This document shows positions 1 to 7,591 of a DNA stretch of 20,181 nt, piece by piece. The stretch's first letter is position 1; each line of letters begins with the position of its first letter. A model generated the notes under the pieces. It was not told where the DNA came from. It made no database searches and worked only from the letters and a program-made list of their open reading frames with translations. The stretch lies in IMG/VR virus record IMGVR_UViG_3300010354_000896, positions 1 to 20,181 of that record; one strand, 5' to 3'. This stretch comes from a virus. Both the position numbers and the translations under genes were made by a program.

Positions 1-3000
1 GTCGGCGCAGCCGTCGTAGTTGTAGTCGTTCCCAACGAAGCACACGCCACATTGCACGCGCCCGACGAAACATAAGGCCCTGTATAAGTCACCAAAGGAT
101 TGGCGGGTGGGCGCGTTGAGATATAGCTGCATCCGGTAGTACCTTGATAGGAGTCGTTTACGCAGTAATATCCAGCCACCCAAGGTGCTAGGGTAGTGGT
201 GGGCGGGGAAGTCGTGTCAGGGACAGGATCGTCTCCAAAACATCCAGCACCATAAATAATCGACTGACGATTGTCGTCTAGATCATCATTTTGAATAACT
301 AGCGTGCCAGTTATGGTGGTGATGTAACGAATTAAAGGAGAGGTTCCACCCATTGTGAAAGACAATTCCTGGGTGGCCGCTTTGGTCGAATCAAAGTAGT
401 AATAATTCACGGAATTGCTAGAAACAGTCCCAATTCCGGAGCCACCAGACCAAACAGGCGAGAAAGCACCTGTCATCTTCATGGCGAATTTGGAATTTTT
501 CAAATATTTCAAATTCAGATTATAAGTGGCTGGCCCGGTTGGATTAGCTCCACCAAACTTCCATCTTTCCGGAAGATACCAGTCTGTCTCATTGGCACTC
601 ATCTCGTAATGAACGCCGGGAGTCTGCAATTTAAGCGTGATATATTTGAAGACGATTGATGTGTTCGTGAATTTGAAAACAATGAATTCGCCTGCGTCGC
701 AAGCCAATCGTTTTTGCGAAGAGTCGTACAGGTTTGTGTAAGTGACAGATGGCGACCCAGAAGCATTCCAATTGCGGAATATCTCTAGCTTAACCCCGCC
801 GGAATTCTGCCCACCAGCCCACAGATAATAATTGGCAGAATATTTCGACCTAAATCGATAATAACGGGTTTCGCCAGCGTCAACAGTCGAAGTGAAGTAA
901 TTGACGCCACCAAGCTCTTCCAAATCCTGAAGTTCGGTATCGGCTTCGTAGGGCCAGGCATTGACGGGCGTATAACCGCCTGACTGCGGGTCGGTCGCAC
1001 GAACAGTATGGCTTTCGTTGGTTGATGTTAGTATTTCCACAGACCAGCTTGGCACACGCAAGATTCTTGAGCCAGAACCTGTGTCGGCGATCATGCCGAG
1101 TTTCCATTCTCCGTTTGGGCTATCGCCAAATAGATCAGTCAATGTCGTGCCAAACGGGGCGGATGAATCCGGCCAATATGTGACATTTTGATTGCCATTA
1201 GGGTTGGGGCGGAAATTTCCGCCAGAACCGAAAGAAAACAGGGAATCTCCGCTGTCGTTTGTAAAGACATAAGTCTGTTCTGTGATATTGCCGTTATTTG
1301 CCAGAGCGCCAGCCAACAAGACATCTTTGCCGGACGGCGCTTTCAACATCAAGACGCTTGTGCCCGACGAAGAAAAAGATGACACATCGTGCAAAGTTAT
1401 CTTCAAGCCGGCTATGACGCCGGACATACCAGAGAACTGAAGGCTTGTCCTGTAAACATCGCCGCCAGTCGCTTCGCCAGGAGGGTTGGTGAATTGCATC
1501 TGGACTTCTGGCACATTGGAAGGCCACGCAGGTGGTGGAGGCAATGTGTCCGGATCCATATTCAAGCGAATGAACATATCCGGTTGGGCGCAGTAGGTGC
1601 AAACCGGATCATAGATGATGGCGTCTTCACCAATGCCGCTTTCGTAACCATGCAACGAACAATCGTAGCTAAAAGGCGCTTTTTCCTCTAGAGTCACCGT
1701 CAAAACCACATCGCCACTCCAGAAGCCATCTGCCACATTGCCAGACGCAGGATTGGTGGCCGAAGGAACCAAGCGGTTGAATCCGTCTGTGTCAAATAAG
1801 CGAAAAGGATGGGTGCTGGTATTTTGCAATCGGAATGTGTAGGTCAAATTGGCAACGGATTTAGGCAAAACGCTACTGACCACATACCAGTTTGTGCCGT
1901 CGTCGCTGAACTCAAAATGATTGCCGGATATACCGTTTGTGTTAGAAGACGAGCGCACATAGGTCAAGGATTTTAGACATGTGGCTGGCAGCGGGTAGGG
2001 GCTTGCGGTCGTAGTGGTTGTGCTGGTGGTTGTGCTGGTTGTGGTAGTGGTCGGGCCGCTAGTGGTTGTGGTGGAAGTTGTGGTGGAAGTTGTGGTTGTC
2101 GTGGTGGTTGTGGTCGTGGTGCAGCAGGCTCCCAGAACGCGATAACCCGAAGAGGTTGCGTCATAAACAAGAGTCACCCCGCCCAACGGAAAAACAGGAT
2201 AATCATCCAGATCAAGAACCAACAGCTTGGAGCCGGACGGGGCTGTCACCGAAGCGTGCTTCAGGTAAAAAGTGTCCGTCTCGGAAATATTGAGCAGGTA
2301 GACAGTATCGCCATCCGCAATCGGCTCAACACCATGGATTTCATAGCCGTTGATTGGCGGATCAACGCGCAGGATATTCTTGCCGTAGCGAGGCAGTTCC
2401 AGCGTGCTTGTCCCAGACAAAGACGGAGTGTGGCTGGAGAGGGCGACCGCCGAATTCGCCAACATCTGATAGGTGCCGACATGCCTCCAGGCGGTTGAAT
2501 GCTGGCTGACCATCACGCCGTCGACGCGCACAAGGTCATAGCCGGACGGCCTGCCGGTATCCCTGTCCCAAACCACCTTTTGCAAGGCAACGGCTTGGGT
2601 GGCTTCATTCCAGTAGGCGAAGACATCGACGCACTTGCCAGCCACCTCGTTTGCCGAGACATTCGGGGCAATATCCAGCGTGAACTTGCGCCAGCGATTT
2701 TCCAGCGTGTCCCACAAGGAGATGTTGTTGCCCTGGAGAGGGGCCAGATAGACAGTCCCAGAGCCTGGGGCCTCTGTGTCCGTTGCCGAAAACGACAAGG
2801 CCGCATTGGCAATGCCGTTGTTGTCAAGGACATCCAGAAGACCATCCCGCGTCACGGTGTGGGCAATCGGATCGCCAGCTGCGTGCAGGACGGCTGTGGT
2901 GCCTTCCCTGCCTCGCACGACCGTCAAAGTGTTTGTCTGGTCATCAACAGCCGTAACCCGCATCACTTCCTGGCCGCAGGTCACCTCAAACGGAGGATGG

Positions 3001-3107
3001 GGGAATTTGAGGATGTTGACAACAACAATCTCGGTGTCGGTCGAACTGATCGCCGAACCAAGGTAGGTGACAGCCTGGTTGGAAAAACGGTGGAGTTGAC
3101 CGGCCAT
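1..3107 (-). CDS. Large tail fibre/adhesin-like protein, partial (3' end beyond window)
   Basis: The frame opens at ATG 3107 and has no stop down to base 1, giving at least 1035 residues. A Shine-Dalgarno-like GAGGAA lies 7-8 bases before the start, which is 2 bases after the previous stop. Residues 1-329 are paralogous to the neighbouring gene at 3820-4938. A Cys-Cys pair (328-329) leads into a Thr-rich linker at about 330-370. Residues about 555-693 resemble a proprotein-convertase P-domain, with KAPSGKDVLL, then GEWKLGMIAD, then a final SWSVEI strand. Beta-rich sequence follows, then further Thr-rich linkers near residue 960 and at the left edge, separated by a module with four cysteines. 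Inference: an extended virion surface protein for receptor or glycan binding. The C-terminus is not visible. The frame was checked codon by codon for most of its length. Confidence 0.85.
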   Translation of the reverse strand, partial: MAGQLHRFSNQAVTYLGSAISSTDTEIVVVNILKFPHPPFEVTCGQEVMRVTAVDDQTNTLTVVRGREGTTAVLHAAGDPIAHTVTRDGLLDVLDNNGIANAALSFSATDTEAPGSGTVYLAPLQGNNISLWDTLENRWRKFTLDIAPNVSANEVAGKCVDVFAYWNEATQAVALQKVVWDRDTGRPSGYDLVRVDGVMVSQHSTAWRHVGTYQMLANSAVALSSHTPSLSGTSTLELPRYGKNILRVDPPINGYEIHGVEPIADGDTVYLLNISETDTFYLKHASVTAPSGSKLLVLDLDDYPVFPLGGVTLVYDATSSGYRVLGACCTTTTTTTTTTTSTTTSTTTTSGPTTTTTSTTTSTTTTTASPYPLPATCLKSLTYVRSSSNTNGISGNHFEFSDDGTNWYVVSSVLPKSVANLTYTFRLQNTSTHPFRLFDTDGFNRLVPSATNPASGNVADGFWSGDVVLTVTLEEKAPFSYDCSLHGYESGIGEDAIIYDPVCTYCAQPDMFIRLNMDPDTLPPPPAWPSNVPEVQMQFTNPPGEATGGDVYRTSLQFSGMSGVIAGLKITLHDVSSFSSSGTSVLMLKAPSGKDVLLAGALANNGNITEQTYVFTNDSGDSLFSFGSGGNFRPNPNGNQNVTYWPDSSAPFGTTLTDLFGDSPNGEWKLGMIADTGSGSRILRVPSWSVEILTSTNESHTVRATDPQSGGYTPVNAWPYEADTELQDLEELGGVNYFTSTVDAGETRYYRFRSKYSANYYLWAGGQNSGGVKLEIFRNWNASGSPSVTYTNLYDSSQKRLACDAGEFIVFKFTNTSIVFKYITLKLQTPGVHYEMSANETDWYLPERWKFGGANPTGPATYNLNLKYLKNSKFAMKMTGAFSPVWSGGSGIGTVSSNSVNYYYFDSTKAATQELSFTMGGTSPLIRYITTITGTLVIQNDDLDDNRQSIIYGAGCFGDDPVPDTTSPPTTTLAPWVAGYYCVNDSYQGTTGCSYISTRPPANPLVTYTGPYVSSGACNVACASLGTTTTTTAAP
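2011..2118 (-). repeat. Thr-rich linker DNA with 12-bp tandem repeats
   Basis: This stretch encodes the first Thr-rich linker of the large tail protein. On the plus strand GTGGTTGTGCTG occurs twice in tandem (2014-2025, 2026-2037) and GTGGTGGAAGTT twice in tandem (2068-2079, 2080-2091). Both units are exactly four codons, so gain or loss of a unit keeps the frame. The function of the encoded segment is probably a flexible or glycosylatable spacer. Confidence 0.85.
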
Positions 3108-3109
3108 GA

Positions 3110-3817
3110 TTATTCCTCGATGCCAAACAGCGTGCCGGTGACGGTGACGGACGGCGAGTTGGGGGTTTGGGTGAGCTTGAGGACATTGTTGGCTGCTGAC
3201 AACAGGCGCCCACCAGGCAGATCAAAACGGAAAGCCGTGTCTGCCGTGATCATCGGTGTGCGGAAGACAAAGTTGCCGGATGAGTTGTCTTCAAAAAGCA
3301 GCGAGACATTGCCGGAGACCGACAGGATACCGCCCAAGAGCCGGATTTTCTTGCCGGACGCCGGAGTCCAGATCGTTGACAACACGCCTACGGTAACGGC
3401 ATTGAGGTCTTTGTAGACAGACGGAATCAGAGTGGGTGCGTAAGAAGTTCCGTTGAAGACAAACGGGGCGACCGCAAGTGTTGAGATGCCTACTGGTGCT
3501 ATGCTTGCCGCAGCAAACGCATTGCTTAAAGGTGTCCACGCACTTCCATTTGACATGGAGACACCAAATCCTGGAAGGATACCACCAGAACTAGGTTGAG
3601 AAGCAACAATTCCGGAAACCGCCACATTCCAGGTGCCGTTCTGGGCGGCATAGACAGCCAGACCGCTAGCCCCCACCGTGGCCTTGCTGGTGCCATTCAG
3701 GGTGCCGTCCATCAGCTTGACATACTGCACCTTGCACGATCCCAGCGTGGCATCGCTGACCTCGTCGGCGGCGATGGACACACCGGCACCCGGAGTGATT
3801 TGCACGTTGTCAGCCAT
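3110..3817 (-). CDS. Phage virion/tail-associated protein
   Basis: A 235-residue protein beginning MADNVQITPGAG. This opening, followed by IAADEV and then VQYVKL, matches a family I recall from many phage tail modules, where it is annotated only as a virion or tail-associated structural protein. The body is rich in Gly, Ser, Thr and Val, as expected for beta-structure, and ends in VTGTLFGIEE. No signal peptide, membrane segment or catalytic motif is visible. GAGGGAA precedes the ATG by 7 bases, and the start overlaps the end of the preceding gene closely (stop at 3820). It lies between two paralogous tail proteins, which supports a structural role. The exact position in the tail is unknown. 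Confidence 0.75.
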   Translation of the reverse strand: MADNVQITPGAGVSIAADEVSDATLGSCKVQYVKLMDGTLNGTSKATVGASGLAVYAAQNGTWNVAVSGIVASQPSSGGILPGFGVSMSNGSAWTPLSNAFAAASIAPVGISTLAVAPFVFNGTSYAPTLIPSVYKDLNAVTVGVLSTIWTPASGKKIRLLGGILSVSGNVSLLFEDNSSGNFVFRTPMITADTAFRFDLPGGRLLSAANNVLKLTQTPNSPSVTVTGTLFGIEE

Positions 3818-3819
3818 TG

Positions 3820-4938
3820 TCAGTTCCCTCGGTAAAGAATGATGTCGCCGGATTCATTGGCGTATGCCAGCAGATTGCCCTCTCCGTCTTCCAGAGCGTC
3901 TTGAACGATGTCCGGATCGGTCTCGCGGGAAGGGCGGAAGAAACAGTTGGCCACAAACCTCCAGGCTCGGCTGACCACATCGTAGATGCAGGCCACGCCC
4001 CCGCCTGGCGGGATGGGTAGATCGCCTTTTTGGGGCAGTAGGAATTTCTCGTTGGTCAACGCCGACGCAGAAGCGTGCTTCAGCAGCACCCCTTGGGAAG
4101 ATGACACATTGCTCAGGATCACCATCTTGCCGTCTCGCGCTGACTGTAGGCCGTGCAACACCACGGCACTCACGGTCGGATTAAGCCGCACAACCTTGAA
4201 TCCTTCGTGGCGGGCGGTCAAGTTGTTGGCCGCACTCAAGGTGACCCGATACGCATTTGGCGTGAACAGGGTGCCTTGTTTCTGGATTGTCCCGACATAA
4301 CGCCTGGGAACAAGGTTGTAGCTATCTGTTCTAGTCGCCACCCCGTCCCTGAGGGTCGTTGCCGGACGGGAACTGGAAGTCGACCAAACAGCCATGAAAT
4401 ACATGACCTTTTGTAGCGATTCATTCCAGTGAGCAAAAATGTCAGCCGCTTCCCCGTCAGCCAGAATCGGCAGCAGCGTTTCCGTCCCCGCCGGAAAGCG
4501 TCTCCAGCCATTTGTCATGGGGTCGAGCAGCGAGACACCGTTTCCGCTCAGGGGCTGGAGTGTGATGGACGTGCCAGGGACGGGGCGGACAGAGGCATAT
4601 CCCTTGTCGTCGGCAACGGTCAGGAAGGCTTTTTGCGTCAAGACCGGCTTGACAGATCTGCCGGTGAGATGTTTGGTCGCCCCGGTAGATTCCTGGGCGC
4701 GCAAGACAGTCAGGACAAGTTCTGGAGATGACTGCGTCAGAGAGAGAAGAAGCCCGACCGGAGACGCTGACCGGGATGACAAGGCTTGGACAGTACAGAT
4801 TTCCGAATCAATAACAATGTCGAAGGGGGGATGCTGCGGGAATTCTGACGAGTAATTGACGACAATCTGGCTGGAAACCGCATCGACTGACTCTAGGAGT
4901 GTCGTTGCGGCACCGCCAAATCGCCGAAAATCAGTCAT
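3820..4938 (-). CDS. Tail protein, paralogue of the large adhesin N-terminus
   Basis: A 372-residue protein from ATG 4938 (MTDFRRFGGAAT). An in-frame start 21 bases upstream exists, but 4938 overlaps the preceding stop (ATGACTGA), has GAGGGG upstream, and aligns with the start of the paralogue. The whole protein aligns with residues 1-329 of the large tail protein: FPQHPPFDIVIDSEI against FPHPPFEVTCGQEV, NGWRRF against NRWRKF, DIFAHWNES against DVFAYWNEA, and VLLKHAS against FYLKHAS. It lacks the Thr linker, P-domain and Cys modules. Inference: a minor tail or baseplate-distal protein whose fold was reused as the anchor of the longer adhesin. Direction of duplication cannot be told here. Confidence 0.75.
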   Translation of the reverse strand: MTDFRRFGGAATTLLESVDAVSSQIVVNYSSEFPQHPPFDIVIDSEICTVQALSSRSASPVGLLLSLTQSSPELVLTVLRAQESTGATKHLTGRSVKPVLTQKAFLTVADDKGYASVRPVPGTSITLQPLSGNGVSLLDPMTNGWRRFPAGTETLLPILADGEAADIFAHWNESLQKVMYFMAVWSTSSSRPATTLRDGVATRTDSYNLVPRRYVGTIQKQGTLFTPNAYRVTLSAANNLTARHEGFKVVRLNPTVSAVVLHGLQSARDGKMVILSNVSSSQGVLLKHASASALTNEKFLLPQKGDLPIPPGGGVACIYDVVSRAWRFVANCFFRPSRETDPDIVQDALEDGEGNLLAYANESGDIILYRGN

Positions 4939-5260
4939 CGTCGAACCGCCCCTCGGCAAATGCTAGTCGGAGGGCCTCGGTCGCCTGCTGCGCCTGTTCG
5001 TCGGAAAAACCGGCCCGGATCAACTGCTTATACACCTTGTGGCGGGTGTACATCCGGGTGATGGGGCCGTTACCTTGAGCCAGCGCCTGGAGGGCAGAGC
5101 GTGCTTTCTTGCATTCCCAAAGCAATCGCAATGCCTGGATGCCTATGGAGATAATCATCAAGATGGTGAACGGGTCGAAACCGACCAGTTTTTCTTCCAG
5201 ATAACCTTGCAGTACCGGGAATTCGCCACTCTTGGCTGGTTTAATTTCCGAATCTGTCAT
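4931..5260 (-). CDS. Small one-TM phage protein
   Basis: A 109-residue protein with a hydrophobic segment around residues 30-48 (FTILMIISIGIQALRLLW), followed by a basic helical stretch and an acidic C-terminus (FAEGRFDDD). The start has a very strong ribosome site, AAGGAGG, about 8 bases before ATG. The 3' end overlaps the next tail gene by 8 bases, and the 5' end overlaps the preceding small gene by 20 bases. The position between a peptidase gene and tail genes would fit a lysis or membrane role such as a holin, but a single TM with a long cytoplasmic tail is not diagnostic. I do not recognise the family. Confidence 0.7.
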   Translation of the reverse strand: MTDSEIKPAKSGEFPVLQGYLEEKLVGFDPFTILMIISIGIQALRLLWECKKARSALQALAQGNGPITRMYTRHKVYKQLIRAGFSDEQAQQATEALRLAFAEGRFDDD

Positions 5261-5453
5261 CGATAGGCCTCCTTGGTCCCCTGCGCCACCAGCACTTCAC
5301 CTTGTTGTCCCACCACCAATGTTCAAGATTGTCTGGGTTGTGGGCGAGGGCGGCACCATAGGGAGCCAGCCAGTCAGCGGACGGGATCAGGTTGAACGCC
5401 TCGGCAGGCGGGGCATTGCCTATCAGGAGCGTTCCAAGGAAGAGGCTTTTCAT
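5241..5453 (-). CDS. Small predicted exported protein
   Basis: A 70-residue protein starting MKSLFLGTLLIGNAPPAEAF. The hydrophobic N-terminus followed by AEA looks like a short signal peptide cleaved near residue 19. The mature part is about 50 residues and rich in aromatic residues, with WWW around residue 47 and a further WW near 55, and ends basic. The ATG overlaps the stop of the peptidase gene as ATGA, which argues for translational coupling and therefore for a real gene. It could be a small lysis accessory or an inhibitor of the preceding peptidase. Neither role is shown by the sequence. Confidence 0.6.
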   Translation of the reverse strand: MKSLFLGTLLIGNAPPAEAFNLIPSADWLAPYGAALAHNPDNLEHWWWDNKVKCWWRRGPRRPIDDRFGN

Positions 5454-6385
5454 TTGCCGACCAGATCAAACAGGGCCATGCTGATGTCTTGGCTGGGGAA
5501 GTTGTCGTATTGGCTGACCAGGAAGGTGTCGCCTTGCCCGATCATGCGCTCAATGGTCTTGCGTTTGACCTTTAGGGTGCCGCGTGGCATCTCCTCGCCC
5601 GTGCCCGGGTTCTTGACCACGCCGTGGACATCCCCCCAAGAGTTGGCGATGTAGACATGCTCCTGATCAACCAGGCAGTAGTCGTAAATGCACATTTGAT
5701 GCGCCCAAGATCCGGAAGGGTCGTGGTACCCGTCTGCCCCGGGCGTCATCTCAAAACCCTGGTCGCTGGCGACGGTGCAGGAATAACCGTTGGCTAGTCC
5801 GGCGATCAGATCGTCCCAAGTCTTCACCTTGGCCGCCGATCGCACCAGATACTTCTTGCCGACTTCCAGAAACTTGCTGTCCGGCCCCTTTTTGCCCCAA
5901 GTCCTGGCGATGTCTTTGCCATAGGGAGGACAGTCATCCTTGTCGGCGAAAATGGTGCCGTATTTCATGACGCCAGCAGCCGCCCACGAGCCGATGGAAC
6001 CGTCCCCAGACATGCGCCCGCCACCGATCTGCACCCGGCTGATGCCGTAGATGTAGGGAGCAAAGACCGGATGGAACTCTTCTGCGTCGCCGCGCATGAG
6101 AATGTCACAGCACGCAAGGTACTCGACTGCGTGCTTCATCCCCCAGGAGACACAGTCACCGATCAGCTGGACACTCAGCTTGCCGCCAATGTCACGATTC
6201 AGGACTTTGCGGGCAACCCGGTAGTTCTCGGAAAACTTCGGGGGCGCGCCGATGGCTCCAACAATCTGGAAGTCAACGAAATTGTAATCGTCCTTGACCA
6301 TCTGGTAGCCGATGGCCGCTTCTTCAGCCCCGGGCCAACCAGACTGGTTGCCGTTCTTGTAGGCGTCGATGATTTCGTTATCCAT
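5450..6385 (-). CDS. Papain-family (C1-like) cysteine peptidase
   Basis: A 311-residue protein with the papain catalytic order. The oxyanion Gln and nucleophile are in QLIGDCVSWG (Q73, C78), the His is in SWAHQMCIYDY (H229), and the Asn is in IANSWG (N248). The N-terminal 60 residues could serve as a short propeptide. There is no signal peptide, so the enzyme probably acts in the cytoplasm, in the virion, or after lysis. It is followed immediately by a coupled exported small protein and then by tail genes. Plausible roles are maturation of virion proteins, a tail-borne degradative activity, or attack on host proteins. Family assignment is firm; substrate is unknown. The 5' region carries paired GTCCGGAC palindromes. 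Confidence 0.85.
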   Translation of the reverse strand: MDNEIIDAYKNGNQSGWPGAEEAAIGYQMVKDDYNFVDFQIVGAIGAPPKFSENYRVARKVLNRDIGGKLSVQLIGDCVSWGMKHAVEYLACCDILMRGDAEEFHPVFAPYIYGISRVQIGGGRMSGDGSIGSWAAAGVMKYGTIFADKDDCPPYGKDIARTWGKKGPDSKFLEVGKKYLVRSAAKVKTWDDLIAGLANGYSCTVASDQGFEMTPGADGYHDPSGSWAHQMCIYDYCLVDQEHVYIANSWGDVHGVVKNPGTGEEMPRGTLKVKRKTIERMIGQGDTFLVSQYDNFPSQDISMALFDLVGK

Positions 6386-6411
6386 GGCGTCTCACCCAAA
6401 ATCTTAATGTT

Positions 6412-6455
6412 TATGTCCGGACTGAACGGCCGTATGTCCGGACCCTACTCCGGAC
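6412..6455. promoter_or_regulatory. Paired GTCCGGAC palindromes upstream of the peptidase gene
   Basis: TATGTCCGGAC occurs exactly twice, at 6412-6422 and 6433-6443, 21 bases apart or about two helical turns. The core GTCCGGAC is a perfect 8-bp palindrome. Another palindrome, ACGGCCGT, sits between them (6426-6433), and a partial third copy CTCCGGAC lies at 6448-6455. This could be a double operator. The two copies could also pair as an RNA stem, but no U-tract follows in the direction of transcription. Confidence 0.45.
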
Positions 6456-6466
6456 AGAACCGAAGG

Positions 6467-7285
6467 CTACTTCACAGCCTTGAGGCCAACTGCGATTTCC
6501 CGCCAGGCATCGGCGTAATCTTCAGCCGTAGTGATCTTTTTGGTCTTGTACATGTCGTACAAAACTTTCTGTAGCTCGTTGCCAAACTCCTCCCACGGCT
6601 CCGGGGTCAGGTTGGCCGAAGCCAGAGCCGAGTTGTTGGCGTCCTTGGTCGCCTTCAGGATGGCATCGCCAGTCTTGTAGGCGCCAGCGGCCACGGAAGA
6701 AGCGATGGACTCAAAGGCTTCCGACAAGACCGAGGCGGCCTTGTCTCGTGGTGCGGCAACCTTGGATGTGGCTAGCAGGTAGGTGGTTTTGGCCAGCCCG
6801 AACCGCCCGTCCGGCAGCGTTGGGGTGGGGGTGGGGGTCGGAGCGGGTCCCGGGCCTGGGGTGGGGTTGGGAGTTGGACCCGGGATCGGCTCGGACTGGC
6901 CAATTTGCAGCTCAGCGGTCAGGACTTTGATCCTGGTCTGAGCATCTGTGATCTTGTCGCCTTCCTTAGTTACATATAAGTAACTGACGGACGCAATGAC
7001 AAGGAGTTTTTTCGGCGTGACGCCGGCTCCGAAGAAAATTCCGTCGCCGGTCGGACGAACGCGCTTGGGAGTGTTCCCCTCAAATACTTTCCAGTCGACG
7101 CTGGAAGAAACAAGATTGGCTGGCTTGTTCTCAATCGGAGACAGGCCGAGATCAACCAGTTCACCAAGCGGTACAGGCTTTTCCGCCCCGACGATTGACT
7201 GCTGAGGCAGGGGATACTTGTCTTGCGCAAAAGCACCGAGCGCAAAAGACAGGACAAACGACAGGGCAAGCAAAGCCTTACGCAC
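6467..7285 (-). CDS. Secreted protein with Pro-rich linker
   Basis: A 272-residue protein from GTG 7285 with GAGGTG about 5 bases upstream. Residues 1-20 form a clear Sec signal peptide ending GAFA before QDKYP. An N-terminal domain (about 21-130) has beta-like sequence including VLTAELQIG. A Pro/Gly/Thr linker occupies about 132-158, alternating P with T, G or A. A helical Ala/Lys-rich C-terminal domain follows (about 160-272). The layout, two domains joined by a PT linker behind a signal peptide, is common in exported bacterial proteins and unusual for a phage core gene. It is followed after a short regulatory gap by the peptidase gene. No enzymatic motif is recognised. Confidence 0.75.
   Translation of the reverse strand: MRKALLALSFVLSFALGAFAQDKYPLPQQSIVGAEKPVPLGELVDLGLSPIENKPANLVSSSVDWKVFEGNTPKRVRPTGDGIFFGAGVTPKKLLVIASVSYLYVTKEGDKITDAQTRIKVLTAELQIGQSEPIPGPTPNPTPGPGPAPTPTPTPTLPDGRFGLAKTTYLLATSKVAAPRDKAASVLSEAFESIASSVAAGAYKTGDAILKATKDANNSALASANLTPEPWEEFGNELQKVLYDMYKTKKITTAEDYADAWREIAVGLKAVK
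6822..6871 (+). other. Two adjacent G-quadruplex-capable tracts
   Basis: On the plus strand two four-run G tracts occur, 6822-6847 and 6852-6871, each with at least four runs of three or more G and loops of at most seven bases. They are produced by the Pro-rich linker codons of the gene on the other strand. The structure would form on the template strand. Functional relevance is unknown. Confidence 0.5.
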
Positions 7286-7293
7286 GGGTCACC

Positions 7294-7551
7294 TCAGTTG
7301 ACAGGGCCGATCTTGGTGGGAACGAATTGGGTCAGGGCGAGGTTGAGTTCAGCCAAGGAGGGTTCCTTGCCATCCTCAAACAGGTTCAGGATGTAGCAGG
7401 CAAACTCGGCAAACCAGGGCTGGCTGGCCAGCTTGGTCAGGGCTTCGATCGCCTTGTCGTCGGCCTGGCCGGGGATCATCTTCTGAATCCATCCAGCTGC
7501 GCTGACAACGATTTCAACATAACGCTTGACTTGGTCGACATTGGTAGCCAT
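7294..7551 (-). CDS. Small helical phage protein, unknown
   Basis: An 85-residue protein beginning MATNVDQVKRYVEIV, predicted mostly helical, with no strong membrane segment and no signal peptide. AGGAG precedes the ATG by about 6 bases. The stop is 8 bases before the start of the secreted Pro-rich protein, so the two are probably cotranscribed. The WFAEFACYILNLFEDG stretch looks like an amphipathic helix packing surface. I do not recognise the family. Confidence 0.65.
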   Translation of the reverse strand: MATNVDQVKRYVEIVVSAAGWIQKMIPGQADDKAIEALTKLASQPWFAEFACYILNLFEDGKEPSLAELNLALTQFVPTKIGPVN

Positions 7552-7591
7552 CTATCTCTCCTGGTAAGAACATTCCGCCGAGCTACCGATA

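Noticed and set aside
2499-3416. 305-residue plus-strand open frame
   Set aside because: It lies opposite the adhesin and virion genes, has no ribosome site or recognisable domain, and reads as an antisense shadow.
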